From assembly GCA_039881145.1 (NCBI GenBank), contig JAYKKI010000037.1:14891501-14955500 (forward strand): a DNA stretch of 64,000 nt, given 5' to 3'. The position numbers were made by a program, and so were the translations under genes. Numbering within the stretch: position 1 is the first letter of the stretch; each line of letters begins with the position of its first letter. This DNA is from Druceiella hillmani. Lineage: Eukaryota; Arthropoda; Insecta; Lepidoptera; Hepialidae. Below the pieces are notes generated by a model. That model did no database searches. It saw only the letters and a list, made by a program, of their open reading frames with translations, and was not told the origin of the DNA. This document shows, one piece after another, positions 1-12,514 of the stretch.

Positions 1-1124
1 TGATTACATAGGTACCTTCGATATTGTAGCTCTTGTTTTTTAGTAACTAAACAAATGCTTAATAGCAACTTAACATTAAATAATTCATTTTGTTGGAATT
101 TTGGTAGTTTCGATAGTTTTTCGGGAATATTCGTAAACAATGATTATAATAGTGGTGAATTCAATAGAAATTCATCTGAAATGTATTATTAATTTATTTC
201 AGTATAATAATAAATCGGCCATTAGGGTTATTTATCAAACTCACTATGACAGAAAAGAAAAATGATAACGTTGGATTACTAACTGCTAGACTAGTTCACT
301 CCATTCCATAATAAATAATAATGAATATGAACATTGTAACTTCTAATTAATCACTGCGTAATTTCATTATAACATAGTATTAATACGTCATGCACATAAT
401 CTTTGAATTAATAAGGGATACGAAACTTAAAACCAACCTTGAGAACAGTTGATATTGATATATTTCAACCCATAATTCAGTTCAAAAATTTATTTATTTC
501 AACCCATAATTCCGTAAAAGTCAATTTTTATCAATATAATAATTGGGTTACATTTAATATCAAATTGAAACTTGTGTACTATATCGCTTTTTTTATTGGC
601 TATTATTATTCACGCTATGATTATTCTAAAGATTTCATTGAATATTTAGAATTCACTTATTTTAACATAACGACGAGAATGAGAATTCTGTTCGTCAATG
701 ATAAGCCCAGAGTTTCATGAAAAAGAAATAATGCAGTAAATGGAATATCAGTTGCCTCTACTACATAGGATATTATCTAATGTTCTGCATTGTTAATTCA
801 AAGATATTCAGCATGATATCCATAGACATCGCGCAGACATTTTCTGGATCTTAAATTAATAGAGAACCACCTATGTGTAACTCCCCAGTAACTCACTTGT
901 TTTATTAATTTTGTATTATTACTAAGGAGATCATCGCACAGACCGTGCTTTATTTAAGATAATGGAGTGGATGGATAAGTTAAAACGACACAGGATACCT
1001 TCGTGAGAATCAGATATATTCAAGAATGCATAAGGCGTTGCTTTGATAAATTATGTTTATAATACGTATAAATTACGATCGACAATCGGTTTCAGATATT
1101 AGGGATAATATGGAGTTTGGAATT
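1..1124. other. AT-rich stretch, no gene recognised
   Basis: Nothing coding is recognised. A 93-codon open frame at 439-720 opens with TTG rather than ATG and is rich in AAT, TAT and ATT codons, so it looks like chance. An 18-bp direct repeat (tatttcaacccataattc) lies at 461-478 and 495-512. Confidence 0.6.
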
Positions 1125-1125
1125 C

Positions 1126-1188
<63 letters not shown>

Positions 1189-1190
1189 TA
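1125..1190. repeat. (TA)n microsatellite
   Basis: Nearly pure TA repeat with a few CA interruptions at each end. Confidence 0.95.
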
Positions 1191-1639
1191 CGTATCAATT
1201 TAAAATTATGTATGTATTACAAACGTTAGGTAGTAAAAAGCAAAATTATATCTAATAGGTCTTAATAATGCTAACTGAAAACATTTCAATTTTAAAATGT
1301 TCAACCAGAAATTGACTTCATTAATTTTAAACCAGAAGTCATTTTGTTTATAATTGTTCTATGGTAGTTCATATTATTATTTATTTTTAAATGAGTTATT
1401 TGTAAAAATATTGGAATGTTTGCAATTTCAATTTTTATAATTCTTATTACATAAGGTTTCTCCTACTTCCTCTACACAAATCTATAAAATAATTTTTATG
1501 TAGTTACAAATTCTTAAACTTTTATCACAAATTTCCAAAAAACACTTTTTCAGTTGCATTTTTAATAAAAATAAAAATATATTTCACAATTTGTTGATCT
1601 ACATATAAGTTATGATACTACGTTCATATTTATACATAA
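1191..1639. other. AT-rich flank of the Helitron, no gene
   Basis: Low-complexity AT-rich sequence with no open frame of note. It ends with A at 1639, directly against the Helitron terminus, which fits the known Helitron preference for inserting between A and T. Confidence 0.5.
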
Positions 1640-1676
1640 CTAGCGGCCCGGTACGTGCTTCGCTACGTATAAAGTG
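1640..1676 (-). repeat. Helitron 3-prime terminus
   Basis: On the minus strand this ends in CCGCTAG next to T. A weak hairpin (tacgt and acgta arms around gcttcgct) lies just inside. The motif read on the plus strand (actagcggcccgg) resembles the one at 29071 (actagcgactcggcccg), suggesting that both mark ends of related elements. Confidence 0.6.
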
Positions 1677-1758
1677 AAATATTAAAAAAAAATAATTGAA
1701 ACATCAAATTAATTTATTGAAACAAAAAAATATTTTATTAATTGCTAGCTATTTTAAA

Positions 1759-4700
1759 ACTTAATCCAAAACATTAGGATAAACAATATTTTTTGTTTTT
1801 CCATTTTGAGCATGAATAAACAAATGGCTGGGGGTACCGACTCTGGAACAGGCAACATAAAGTTGGCCATATGAAAAACATGATTCCTCCAAATTCACAC
1901 CACAAACGTTAAGTGTTTGCCCTTGGGTCTTGTTGATGGACTTCGCAAATGATAAACGCACAGGATATTGTAATCGTTTGAATTCAAATGGCATATCAGT
2001 TGGAATCATAGGGATACGCGGTATCAAACAAATTTCTCCTTTTGATTTAGCAGTTAAGATCGTAGCTTCAATCAAATTCGGCAATAACTTTTTCACTGCC
2101 AATCTGGTGCCATTACACAGTTTTGGTGGATTAATATTTCGCAATAATATAATCAAAGAATCAACTTTCAGATTCAAGCAATGCGGTGGCATACCAGCAG
2201 GTTCTAATGAATTTAAAAATTCAATTGGATAATTAATTGCCTCATCTTGATTCATAACACTGTCAATTGATTTTTATGTCGTGACTACACCTGGCAGTTT
2301 CGCTTGAATTTGAAAATTAATGGCATTGATATGAATGTTCTTCGGTGCTAAAATGGCGCGTTCTCTCAACCAATCATGATTCTGTAATTCTGAAGAATAT
2401 TCGGAAAAACACATACAATCAATTCATCTATCGATTGCGCAATTGTACAAAAATTGTTCGGTACAGCGATCAATCCGTTGGTACTGTCGATTTGTAATTT
2501 GCCATCACCAATTTCTAACAATTGTTTTGAAAACTCATAGACAGCTGGATCATTTTATAGGTGAATACGCATATAAATGTTCAGTGTCAATTTTTGTACA
2601 CATCTCCAAAGAACTGATGACTTCAAACAGGCATTTATTTCATCAGCAGGAGTTGATCGAGGAATGACGGACAATGTTTGTCGAAAATCTCCTGACAGTA
2701 ATATTAAAGCACCACCAAAAAGCTGTTGATTACCACGTAAATCTTATATTGTTCGATTAAATGCTTCTATTGATTTTTTATTCGCCATTGTACACTCATC
2801 CCATAAAATAATTGACGTTAATCGCAAAACTTTTGCCATAGCAGAATTTCTCGAAATATTGCAAGTTGGAGTTTCAATCACCTGTACATTCAATGGCAAT
2901 TTTAATGCAGAGTGTGCAGTCCGACCACCTTCTAATAATGTAGCAGCAATTCCCGAAGATGCAAGTGCCAATGCAATTTTCTGTTCCGATCGGATAGTCG
3001 CTAAAATCAATGATATAACGAACGTTTTGCCTGTACCACCTTGGAAACGGCATGCATGATTGTGTCATAAACATATTTTTGCTGAATATTCATTTTGGTT
3101 ATATTCGGTTGTACAAATAAACGCAAATCATTAGAATTGAATTCATGCTCACGTCACAATTCACGATCAAACAAATCATGTATCTCACGATTTGGTGCGG
3201 TCATACCCAATTGTACTAATGCTTTATTTACAATCGTTAGACACATATCTTCAATTATTATCAAAGCTTCGTTGTACGTTTTCAAGGTAATCAACAAATC
3301 AGGATTCCTTGCATGATGACGCATACGAATTAAAATATCTTCTACCATATAATGTTTATATTTGTTCCATAATTCAAGTGGATTTGATGGCATACATGTT
3401 GATAATATAATGGCAAATAGCATTCGTATTTGTTGTGAATGAGCTGAAGTAGATGCATCTTGAAGTGTTGAATTCCAATGTGCATCATCCTGCAACAAAT
3501 GCAAGAGTTGATATGCTTCACGATATGTTTGACATAAATGACCGTTGACTGTTCTCAATTCTTGAAATGATTTTGGGCCATTGACGTTAACTAATAACAA
3601 TCTCAAATAAAAACACTCAGCATTGTTTGGATGTACTGTATATATTCTCCCAATTGCATCTGTTTGGAAAATGCCAGGATGCCCATGGACTGCTGTTCCT
3701 TGTTTACGTCTTTGAAATTTTTTCGAAGACACATTCCATGTGTAATACTGAGGCATTTCAGAATATAACAAATTTATCGCAAAATTATCAGTTTCGCATA
3801 ATTTGAAAAAAGCTGTCAACGTAGTCGCTGGTGGTTGTGCTGCTCTTTCCAATACATTTGCTACATTAAAATAAACAAGTTGGCCATTCTCAAGATGCAC
3901 AGCCAAGTGAACAACCACAGGATGTCTTTCGTGCATTGGAAACGACATTATCCTCCAGACAGCTTCATTACTACTAATATAGCGCCCCATTTGATACTGA
4001 GTAATTTCATCATTTCTATTATCACCAGCAATACCGAAAACAGCCATATCGCTCCCTTTATTTACATACTTGCAAATATATTTAATGGATTTGACTGAAT
4101 TACAATACTCCACATTTATATGAGCATTGAATATTTTTGATAATAATGGACAATACTGAACCATCCAACGATTATCAACTTCAACGTCCTGGTTACGCAT
4201 TCTAATGGTTGCCCTTTTGCCATTATCATTAGGTGATCTACGTCGATACAACGGATATCCGTCATTGCCCGTTATTGTGTCTGAAGTCAATTGCCTTGGG
4301 TATCGTTTCGAACACTTTCCATCAATCATACATGGCGAATTCATATTTAGTTCACCACACGGACCATGTATTATGTTTATAACGACAACTTGAAATAACT
4401 CAGGATCAATAGGTTGATCAGGAATTTCTGCTGATATAATGTTATCGATTTGATCAGGAGTTATTTTATGTACCAGCCAAATTATTATATATACGTGCGG
4501 CAATCCCCTTTTTTGCCATTCGATGGAGTACATATGGCAACGCACCTCTCCAAATACACATAATTTCACAATTAACTCCATAAGTGCTTTCAATTTTGGA
4601 CGAAAAACACATGCTGTAATGTCATGACGATCAGTTGTCGACTGTCCTTAAAATAAATTGTTTTTTATGTCATCCCACTGCGGATTACATGTAAATGTAA

Positions 4701-6381
4701 TGAACAGATCCGGTCGACCGTATTTTCGTACATAAGACATTGCATCTTGTGCATATTCGTACATATTCCGTGGGGTACCAATATATGACGATGGCAATAT
4801 AGTTAAACGTCTGATGTCATTAACATTGGCATCATTCGCTATCGCATCTTGCAAATGAATATATTCTTCGGATCTTAATTTTGCTTGGTTGAAACGAATA
4901 AAATTAAGACGTTCATTTTCTATTTTGGCATACATATCAACTATGTACTGATGATATAGTTTACCACATCTCGAGATATAATTTTGTTCTTGTGGACGAA
5001 CCATCAATCGATACGAATAAAAATTCATGGCACTAATTTTTTTCTGTACATGTAGACCTGAAAACAAGTGCAAAATGTGACTTTAGAAATTTATACAAAT
5101 GATGAAATGTCAACACACTGAAAATAGGTCAATTATTTACCTGTTCGTGGATCAATCATTTTTATATTGATATGGTAGCCATCGCCACCTTACCAATGCA
5201 ATATTGGGTATTGTAATGCATCGTAACTACGATGAAGTTCCGAAACACGTTGCAATTGCTCATTTCTGCGATGAAGTACAATATCACGGGATTAAAACTG
5301 ATCACCAAGAATTACAATTGCAACCTCATCAATTGTCGGTGCATTGAATCGCCTTCCATGCCCTCTAAAAGGTGTTCTATCAGCCCTTATTACGATTTTT
5401 TGATTATCAGATGGCATATGATCGAGAGCAATTTTGAACAATTGAACTAATGCGTTATGCTGATGGAAAAACCTTTGTAGCTCACGAATAATTTCTCGCC
5501 TTGTATTCAAAACAATTGCACAACGTTGATCCAATTCACGATTTTCATCACCAATAAAATAAATTTGCAAAAATTTATCATCAGCGTCGGAGTATGGCAA
5601 TAACGAACCAGCTTGATGATAAATCTGGCCCTGAATCTGTAACATGCATGCAAATTTAGGTAAATGTTGTATCATAATTTTTATCATTTTCATCATAATT
5701 TTAGGTAGATGTTGTATCATAATTTTTATCATAATTTTAGGTAGATGTATCATAATTTTTACAATTATCGAATACTTTATGATTCAGATTGATATAAACA
5801 TAGGACAATCTTGTTGAAGTATTTACCTTAAACGTCGGCATAAAATTATCTCTAATAATTTTAGTAGCACCAAAAGAAGTCATTTGAAATGCCGAATTGT
5901 ATTGTTGAATATGGCTCAAAATGTGCTTAGACTTTTGAGATGTCCCAAAAATTAATGAATACAATGGTTCGGGTGGAGTTTCTAATGCTGGCAATCTCAC
6001 TTTGCCAGTAGCACAACACATGCCGGGCGTTTCACCTGAAAAGTTAGCCGCATCACAATGTTAACATATTGCGTCCATCATTCCAATGTATCCGTACACA
6101 CTATAATCAATCTGACTGTTGTAACTAAAAGCAGCATGCATCATTTCAGCCAAAACAGCACGACGTATTCGCGATCGCCGTGCAAGATTCAGTACAGGTA
6201 CAGGGTCAACAGATCTATTTCGTGCATTACGTTCACGCTGCAATGCATTAGCTTGTGCGCGTTCATCTGCAGTCTGTGATCGTCTTAGTAATGCCACACC
6301 ATTTCCATTACGCGTTCGGCGACCTATATTTGCTCGTCTTGCTCGTGGCATTTTTCCTTCAATTAAAAAAGAATAAATCAA
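1759..6381 (-). pseudogene. Helitron RepHel replicase-helicase, broken
   Basis: RepHel proteins carry a HUH-Y2 nuclease that nicks and rejoins one strand, fused to a Pif1-type helicase. Pieces in order on the minus strand: basic N-terminus 6381-6061; leader domain 6021-5737 and 5753-5292; Helitron-like N domain 5073-4648, with YGRPDLFITFTCNPQWDD near its end; nuclease core 4593-3154; helicase 3060-2260; helicase end 2255-1761, with CNGTRL, KTQGQTL and [10 protein letters not shown]. The core holds IEWQKRGLPHVY at residues 24-35 of its 479-codon frame and IKYICKYVNKG at 170-180, with candidate tyrosines 172 and 176. The helicase keeps Walker A GGTGKT (3023-3040) and Walker B IILWDE. Defects: the second HUH histidine is tyrosine (codon 4489-4491), a frameshift just upstream of Walker A, an in-frame stop at 2744, and further breaks at 6040, 5290 and 4640. 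Confidence 0.9.
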
Positions 6382-6886
6382 ATTAAAAAAATAATTGCTA
6401 CATTAATAGTGTACACAATATGTTTTTTCAAATAAAAAAACACACATGCATACGTGTAATTCACTTCAACAGTTTGTGTAAATGCGTTCGACAATTTAAT
6501 TCATAGTACATTTGAACAAAAAATATAAACACAAATCAATAATTATCGCTGACAATTTGCTTTAGTCGAACCACGTCCAAAATTAAATGACCGCATGAAT
6601 GACATAACAACATGCTTTTACTGTCAAGAATGAAAAAAGTTTCAATTTGACAGCACAATCCTCATATGAAAAAAGGTTCAATTTGACAGCAAAATCCCCA
6701 TTTACAAAATGATCCACCATTTATGGAATTCATTTGTTACAAAAAATGTGATAAATGAAGAACCACTTTACCGATTTTGTGCAAACTTCACATAAACCAT
6801 CTACTAAATAGTCCGAATAAAGCCTAAACATTTGGTTTGGATAGGTGAGCCCGTTCTTGAGTTATAAAATTAAAACGAAAAGTGGC

Positions 6887-6889
<3 letters not shown>
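6382..6889 (-). other. Helitron 5-prime leader, non-coding
   Basis: Non-coding sequence between the N-terminus of the replicase and the (TA)n tract. It contains a two-copy direct repeat of about 31 bp (6632-6662 and 6668-6698, core ttcaatttgacagca). The tract reading aactcaagaacgggctcacc on the minus strand resembles leaders common at insect Helitron 5-prime ends (inference from memory, not searched). Confidence 0.45.

Positions 6890-6919
<30 letters not shown>
6890..6919. repeat. (TA)n microsatellite at Helitron edge
   Basis: Pure TA tract followed by an A run. It coincides with the expected 5-prime boundary of the Helitron. Confidence 0.9.
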
Positions 6920-6924
<5 letters not shown>

Positions 6925-7149
6925 AAATTATTGGCGCAGGTAAACCGGTAAGAGTACCGTGTATTGTTTTTTTAAAGAAATCCATCTAGTGCCTTCTTCA
7001 GACCATTACATCTTTTCAGCTTCCATGCGATGGACGTTGTTATCTCAATTTTAACACCATACACAAAAAGTGGTGATAGAAATCTTCTCATATTAAGTAG
7101 TTAATTACAGTACCTTAACTACCATTTCTAAGGTCGGTGTTGATGTACA

Positions 7150-8290
7150 TTTTGCTATAAATAAAATACAATTCACTTCTTGACTTTGCCACTGCGTTCA
7201 GCTCCGTTGTTTTCTATATTCTTGTAGCTGGATTGAAATATCTGAATACATCCCAACAAACTCTTTAGTGGTTTAGTTCAAATCTTCATGTACGCAGATG
7301 ATCGATTAAGTCATCCAATAGTTATTCTGAGTGAATCGATCTCACAGCTAGTGTGTCTCGAGGAGAATTTTTTTCACCTCTCCTCTTCTCAGTATTTATT
7401 AGCAATATTGTTAAAAATATTAGTAGTAATTATCATCTCTGTAGTCATGATTTCCAAGTCCCGGTAAATTTGTGGTTTCATTTCATAAAAGAAATCAATC
7501 TATACTTTTAATGGGGAACTTGCTTCGATTGGTCAGTGGGATCACGAAATTCGTCTTTTACTAAATGTTCTTCTGACACGAAGAGAAATCTATCTTTTAC
7601 AAATACTCTTCTTACCAATCATTGTTTACGGAGATATGTGCTATCCGGATCTTAATTAACACCACTAAAAGAAGTTAGGAGGCTTTAAAAAATTATACAT
7701 CCGGTACATATTCGGTCTTTCAAAATATGTCCATATTTCTGAACACAAGTCATGTCTCAAATAGTGAAGATCTGCGATCGACACCCACTTTTAATACTTA
7801 TACCTTTCTCCAATGCATATATATATATTAAAAACTTTTCGGAACCCAAATTATATTATTGATGGATTTAAAGATATGTCTATTCCCTAACTTGGGTTGC
7901 TCTCCCTACTCATTCGCATACATACCACCTCTACGTCTTCCGAAAAATCCCTTACGGTACAAGCAGTTAAATTTTAGAATTATTTCTATACTGACACCAA
8001 AAAAAACCTCACTTTAAATTCATAGATCGAATGAGAAAGTTCCATCATTTTCTAATCCTCCTGAGTTCTTTTCCTCTCTTTTTTCATCCTGTCTCATACT
8101 CATATTTTGTACTACAATGTTTTTTATTATCTCCTTAAGCACGGTAATAATAATTTATATTGTAACATGTCTTACAGTCTACCAATCAATTTTTTAAAAC
8201 TTATTTTTATTGTTAACCAGAAGAAGTTGCTCCTTTAGCAATAAGCGCGCCATGCGTACCTTACATTCAACTTGAGAAATAAATAAATGT
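7150..8290 (+). pseudogene. Decayed non-LTR retrotransposon (LINE), RT and C-terminal part
   Basis: LINE reverse transcriptases copy element RNA at a nicked target. Seen here: an RT palm-like FDFATAF near 7172-7200; the catalytic box QIFMYADD with YADD at 7291-7302; a following stretch reading LVILSESISQLVCLEEN; and a C-terminal stretch GFKKLYIRYIFGLSKYVHI (7679-7745), of the type that closes many CR1/Jockey-like proteins. The frame changes several times and stops are frequent, so it is a fossil. The span between the palm box and YADD is too short, which implies an internal deletion. A 3-prime tail with aaataaataaatg ends at about 8289. The 5-prime half is absent. The clade is uncertain. Confidence 0.75.
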
Positions 8291-8911
8291 TGTTTAAAAT
8301 TAGTACATAAATTGAAGGATTTTTTTTCATAATTGGCTATAAATATAGAACTTAAATCTTGAAGAGATTCATGAAGCGTTTAAGAAAATTCAATATCCTT
8401 GGCAAAAATGTAATAAACTAGCATCCTATGAATATATCGGGAAATTTTCCTCCATATCATCATAATAGTTTTCACAGAAAAACCTGAAATTTCTTTTGCA
8501 AAGTCTTCCAAGTAATTTATAATCTGTTATTTTTTGTCAAAGTATACATTCAATTCCCTTTATTTATGTTTATCTCGTTCATACTAATATTTTCAAGAAT
8601 ACCGTCTTAAATGAGTGGCAGCCGCTGAAATAATATCAGTAATATTACGTATATTTCTTTATTTACTTAATAATATCAAGTGTAAACGTTGGTCGGTTTG
8701 TTTTCTATAGAATGCGATGCGCTAAATATCAATTCCAATTTTTTTCACAAAATAGTAATTTTCTTTCACCTACACTAATTTTTATGATAGTCTAATATGA
8801 CCTTTCATTGTGTAAATACGAATTTCATTATTTTAAGACGAGTCCGTACTTTAATTAAAATTATGGCTTAGTTACACCAATTGAAATTAAGACCGATTAT
8901 AGAATTTTATT
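8291..8911. other. AT-rich stretch, no gene recognised
   Basis: No coding or structural signal was found by eye. It lies between the LINE tail and the GC-richer repeat that follows. Confidence 0.5.
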
Positions 8912-9284
8912 GATGTGAAACATCTATAGGCGCAGGTATAAACCGTATCGTTGATGTGGCGATGCTTGCCGTGGCGATGGGTCGCCACGCTATACTAAGG
9001 TATATATATAGTCTATATGTAGTAGAGTGAACGGTATGGCGACGTGTCGCCATGCGCAACCGACTACCCGACCCCATCCTCACTCAGTTCGACGCTGTTG
9101 TTTACTACGGTACTCATAACCTGTGCCTTATTATTTTTGTATTAATTGTAAATAAATGTTTATTAAATAAAGTAACCATTTTCTGTAAGAAATTCGTAAT
9201 ACTTTATTTTTTCATTATGCTTTATTTAATTCCTGTAATAATTTTGTCTCTTATGCATATTGTACGAACACGATGTTTCACATC
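8912..9284. repeat. Possible solo LTR or foldback repeat
   Basis: The 13-mer gatgtgaaacatc (8912-8924) and its exact reverse complement gatgtttcacatc (9272-9284) bracket this segment. Inside are two strong hairpins, 8970-8989 (8-bp stem, loop tggg) and 9036-9053 (8-bp stem, loop gt), which share the arm core tggcga. A GC-richer part with an initiator-like actcagttcg (about 9081-9090) is followed by two aataaa signals. This would suit an LTR running from TGTGGCGA (8955) to TTTCACA (about 9282), but I see no target-site duplication. It could equally be a small foldback element. Confidence 0.4.
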
Positions 9285-10291
9285 TGCCAGGCGTCCCGTG
9301 ACAGCTCACTGTTTTTTATTTTTCGAATGGAATTTGTACTTGTAATCTATTAGTTACCGTTTGAGTATTTTAGCAATAGGATACAAATGTCTACTAAATT
9401 ACTGTTAATGATCTTAGTTTTATTACGAATGGATGACAGCTATTGCAGAAATAGAAGAAGACGTCGGTTTTAAAATAATATGGATGGCGTATTTTTAAGG
9501 ACTTTGAATATGAATTCACAGGATGACCTCCCCCTCTTTAATTGCGCCTAAAGCAAGTAAGTCATAACAAATAATTATGATGCTATATTTATCAATATAT
9601 ACTGTTTAATTTTTTGTAAATTTTCATGCAGTATACAATTAATTAAATATTTGAATACAGTTATAAAGAAGCAAAATTTCAACTTAAAAATGTATTTGGC
9701 ACAATTAGACATATATCCCCCTGGATATTATAGGCCTTACCATAAGGTATACATTTATGTACCAAACACTAAAAAAAAAAACAGATGGATAAACAAAATT
9801 TTCTTCTTTTCAAAATTATTAAGGATATCAAGGTACATGGATTAGGATCATAGGCTTTACAGAATTTGATGACTATGTTACAGGTTGAAACTTATCCAGC
9901 TGGTGCTAATTCAGTTTTGACAGTTGATTCGGTCGAGTTTTTATTAAAAAGTTTGAATGGAAGAAGGCTGACGACTTTATTACGCCTCAATTCATCCCTA
10001 CTTTATCGTATAAGCTACAATATGAGCTACGAAAAATAAGACAGTAGCAGATTGATTCGACTAACATCTGTATTATCTTTAAAATAAATAATAATATAAA
10101 TAATAGTACCCCTAAATATTTAAACTCTTATACGTACTTACATGAAACTTTTTTCTTGTATCCAAGCTGGAAATAAAATAGGGATTCGTGTTAAATGTAA
10201 CGAAAAAAATTTAATATTTTTTTGGTACCGGTTTTTTTATTGCAAGATGTAATCAATTATTCCAAATTAGTTAAATAATTTATAAATATTC
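9285..10291. other. AT-rich stretch, no gene recognised
   Basis: A 64-codon open frame at 9651-9845 has no recognisable motif and is probably chance. Nothing else was seen. Confidence 0.5.
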
Positions 10292-10360
10292 ACAGGCCCT
10301 ATGTGAGCATCAAACCTGTACCCTTTTAGGGCTGGTATCTTAACTACTTTGCTACAGGCT
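10292..10360 (-). mobile_element. tRNA-like head of a SINE
   Basis: On the minus strand the sequence shows an A-box-like tagcaaagtagttaag and, about 35 nt later, a B-box-like ggtttgatgctc. These are the two internal RNA polymerase III promoter boxes at tRNA spacing. The T-arm and acceptor do not pair properly, so this is not a working tRNA. A tRNA-derived SINE fragment is the best reading. The SINE body after the B box cannot be delimited. Confidence 0.5.
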
Positions 10361-10948
10361 AATATATATAATGCCGAAGTGCGTCCAAATAATGCCAAAC
10401 ATTTAATATGTATTCTAAGCGGATAAAGTGTTCAAAAGTAATAAAAAAAAGTTTCCGTTTAAAAAACATGTATTCTGCACTAAAATTTATTAGAAAATAA
10501 AACTACATGTCCCACTTTTTTTTTCACTAACCTTGCGAATATACATTTTTTGATTTATTTTTTCTTCTCAGATTATTTGATTTCAGAGCTGAATCTCAGT
10601 GGATTTGCATTAAAAGTTAAGGCGTAAGGACAAATTGCAAATTAAAGACTGAAATTTCAATTCAGTTATATTAAATAATCTGTTTTTAGGGTTTCGTCCC
10701 TCAACATGAAAAAGACCTGTTTTTCAAAGTCCTTTTTTCTCAAAAACAACAAGGGATACAACAATTAAAAAAATCGGTACAATAGTCTTACTCACTGATC
10801 ATCAAAATCTATAGGGTACTTTTGGTTGATTTAATAAAAAAATCGGCATATAATTATGCCGATTTATTGAATTATAACATAAGTATAGAGAAAAATCCAA
10901 AAACAAGTTACATCTAATTCTTTGTAAGCATGGGAAAGATATAAAAGG

Positions 10949-10949
<1 letters not shown>
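10361..10949. repeat. Non-coding stretch with a perfect hairpin
   Basis: No gene seen. At 10840-10865 there is a perfect 11-bp stem (aaatcggcata / tatgccgattt) with a 4-nt loop, flanked by A and T runs. It could extrude as a cruciform or mark a lost small element. Confidence 0.6.
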
Positions 10950-11016
<67 letters not shown>

Positions 11017-11030
11017 ATATATAGATATAC
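10950..11030. repeat. (TA)n microsatellite
   Basis: Long, nearly pure TA repeat with TG interruptions toward its right end. Confidence 0.95.
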
Positions 11031-12323
11031 GTTGTTAACTAAAATTAATATATGTAAATAGTTTAATTAGAGGGATATGTACCGTTAAATGATTATAAGT
11101 GCACAAAAGTGCACGAAGCCCTCATAGTACGAATTTCACTCTTTTCTCCGGTTTCTTCTTTTGACTGGTATTTTTGGTAAGATTTATGTTAGAAATAAAA
11201 GTCGATAGAAATTAAGATTAAAAAAGGATTGTTAAGATTTAAAATATATTTAATTATATCAATACTATGCGATCCATTCGATAATCATGTGACTGGCTGT
11301 TTTCGTTATGAAGTCGCCACACAAGCCCCATTAGAATTTTTATTTGTTTTGGTTTGACTTTTAACGGACCAGTTTTTTAGAAAGTTTTAGCTTGCTGTAT
11401 TAAAAATATTCTGAAGAATTAGTAGGAATTATTTGCTGCTGATGTCGGTTGTTGCTTATTTTATTTCAATTTGTTAAATTATACTTTATCCAACAATTAC
11501 ATTTTATATAAAAGTAAATATCTGTAAGCACGAAAACACGAGACCAACCTGGATCTTATGTTGTTTTACCAGGTATAATTCTTTATTAGATTACCATAGA
11601 AGCAATTTAATTTCATAACATAGTTTAATACAAAATTACATACTTTGTCACACAAGCTTAGCAAAAATCATACAACTTTGTTTTCAAATCGCGCTCACGT
11701 ATGGTCAAAGTGAAAAGACAAATTCCACTTAAACGCGACTGTAGACGTGCAGCTATCGTAACATTTTCAATTTTCCGTCAACTACGCGAAACTTGGCGTT
11801 AAGCTCTAAGCTTTTGTAAGAGCGATTTCACGTTCTCATCGCGGCAACTTATTACGTTGCTTGGTAAGAATTTCGCTATTCCGCAATAAGAAAATTCTTT
11901 GAACTACCCGTCCTTTTTTAATTCAACTGGTAAAAATGTGCACTCATTCGAGCTGTTGTTAATTTTTCAAACTCTTTTATGTAAACAGAAAGCAGTTCTA
12001 ATAAGCAATTAAATGTCTAAGAAAGAGTATAACTCAAATGATCATATTTACAGTTAAATTGTGGGAATTAAAAATAAGTATGTCGATTAATATATCAGTA
12101 ACGTGGTAATGATGTTTCCATTTAATGTAATTTATGAATTATTTTGGTAGAATTTGGTTCATGACGATAGAGATCAACATAAATTTAAATGATTTAATCT
12201 CATATTCTTCATTTTTTCAAGAATACGTTTATATTTATTATGCATTAAACAATAAAAAAAATTATACAAAAAATCTGAGAATAACTAATATACATTTTTT
12301 TATTTCCATTAGGGACATCACTA

Positions 12324-12325
<2 letters not shown>
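11031..12325. other. Non-coding stretch with a GC-richer island
   Basis: Mostly AT-rich and without recognised genes. The part at 11690-11910 is clearly richer in G, C and CpG than its surroundings. On the plus strand a short open stretch there reads RMVKVKRQIPLKRDCRRAA. It may be a remnant exon, promoter or element end; nothing decides between these. Confidence 0.4.
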
Positions 12326-12394
<69 letters not shown>

Positions 12395-12395
12395 C
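12326..12395. repeat. (TA)n microsatellite
   Basis: Pure TA repeat. Its translation gives the meaningless IYIYIY run in an overlapping frame. Confidence 0.95.
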
Positions 12396-12514
12396 TCACA
12401 AGACGAATAATTTGAAATGATAATTACGTATTTACACGAAATAATTTATTGCGTTATGTGGGTTTTGTCATACATATTAAACACACTATTGCATTACAAG
12501 GGAAACGGTTTAAG

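Larger units (their letters stand above)
1640..6919 (-). mobile_element. Decayed Helitron (rolling-circle transposon)
   Basis: Family knowledge: Helitrons move by rolling-circle replication, begin with TC, end with a short hairpin plus CTRR, and insert between A and T. Seen here: a broken RepHel gene on the minus strand at 1759-6381. On that strand the element runs into gcgaagcacgtaccgggccg followed by CTAG and then T, matching CTRR|T at 1640. The other end lies in a 450-bp non-coding leader that runs into a (TA)n tract at 6890-6919, so its exact TC start cannot be fixed. The length (about 5.3 kb) suits an autonomous insect Helitron. The gene is disrupted, so this copy should be immobile. Confidence 0.85.

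Noticed and set aside
439..720. 93-codon open frame as a gene
   Set aside because: It opens with TTG, is dominated by AT-rich codons and has no motif or splice context. Chance is sufficient.
2859..3059. Plus-strand frames across 1930-6279
   Set aside because: They are antisense shadows of the Helitron gene on the minus strand.
10292..10360. Functional tRNA gene
   Set aside because: The T-arm and acceptor stems do not pair, so it is kept only as a SINE head.
10840..10865. Bacterial intrinsic terminator
   Set aside because: The stem and T-run look the part, but the sequence context is a eukaryotic genome, so it is reported only as a hairpin.
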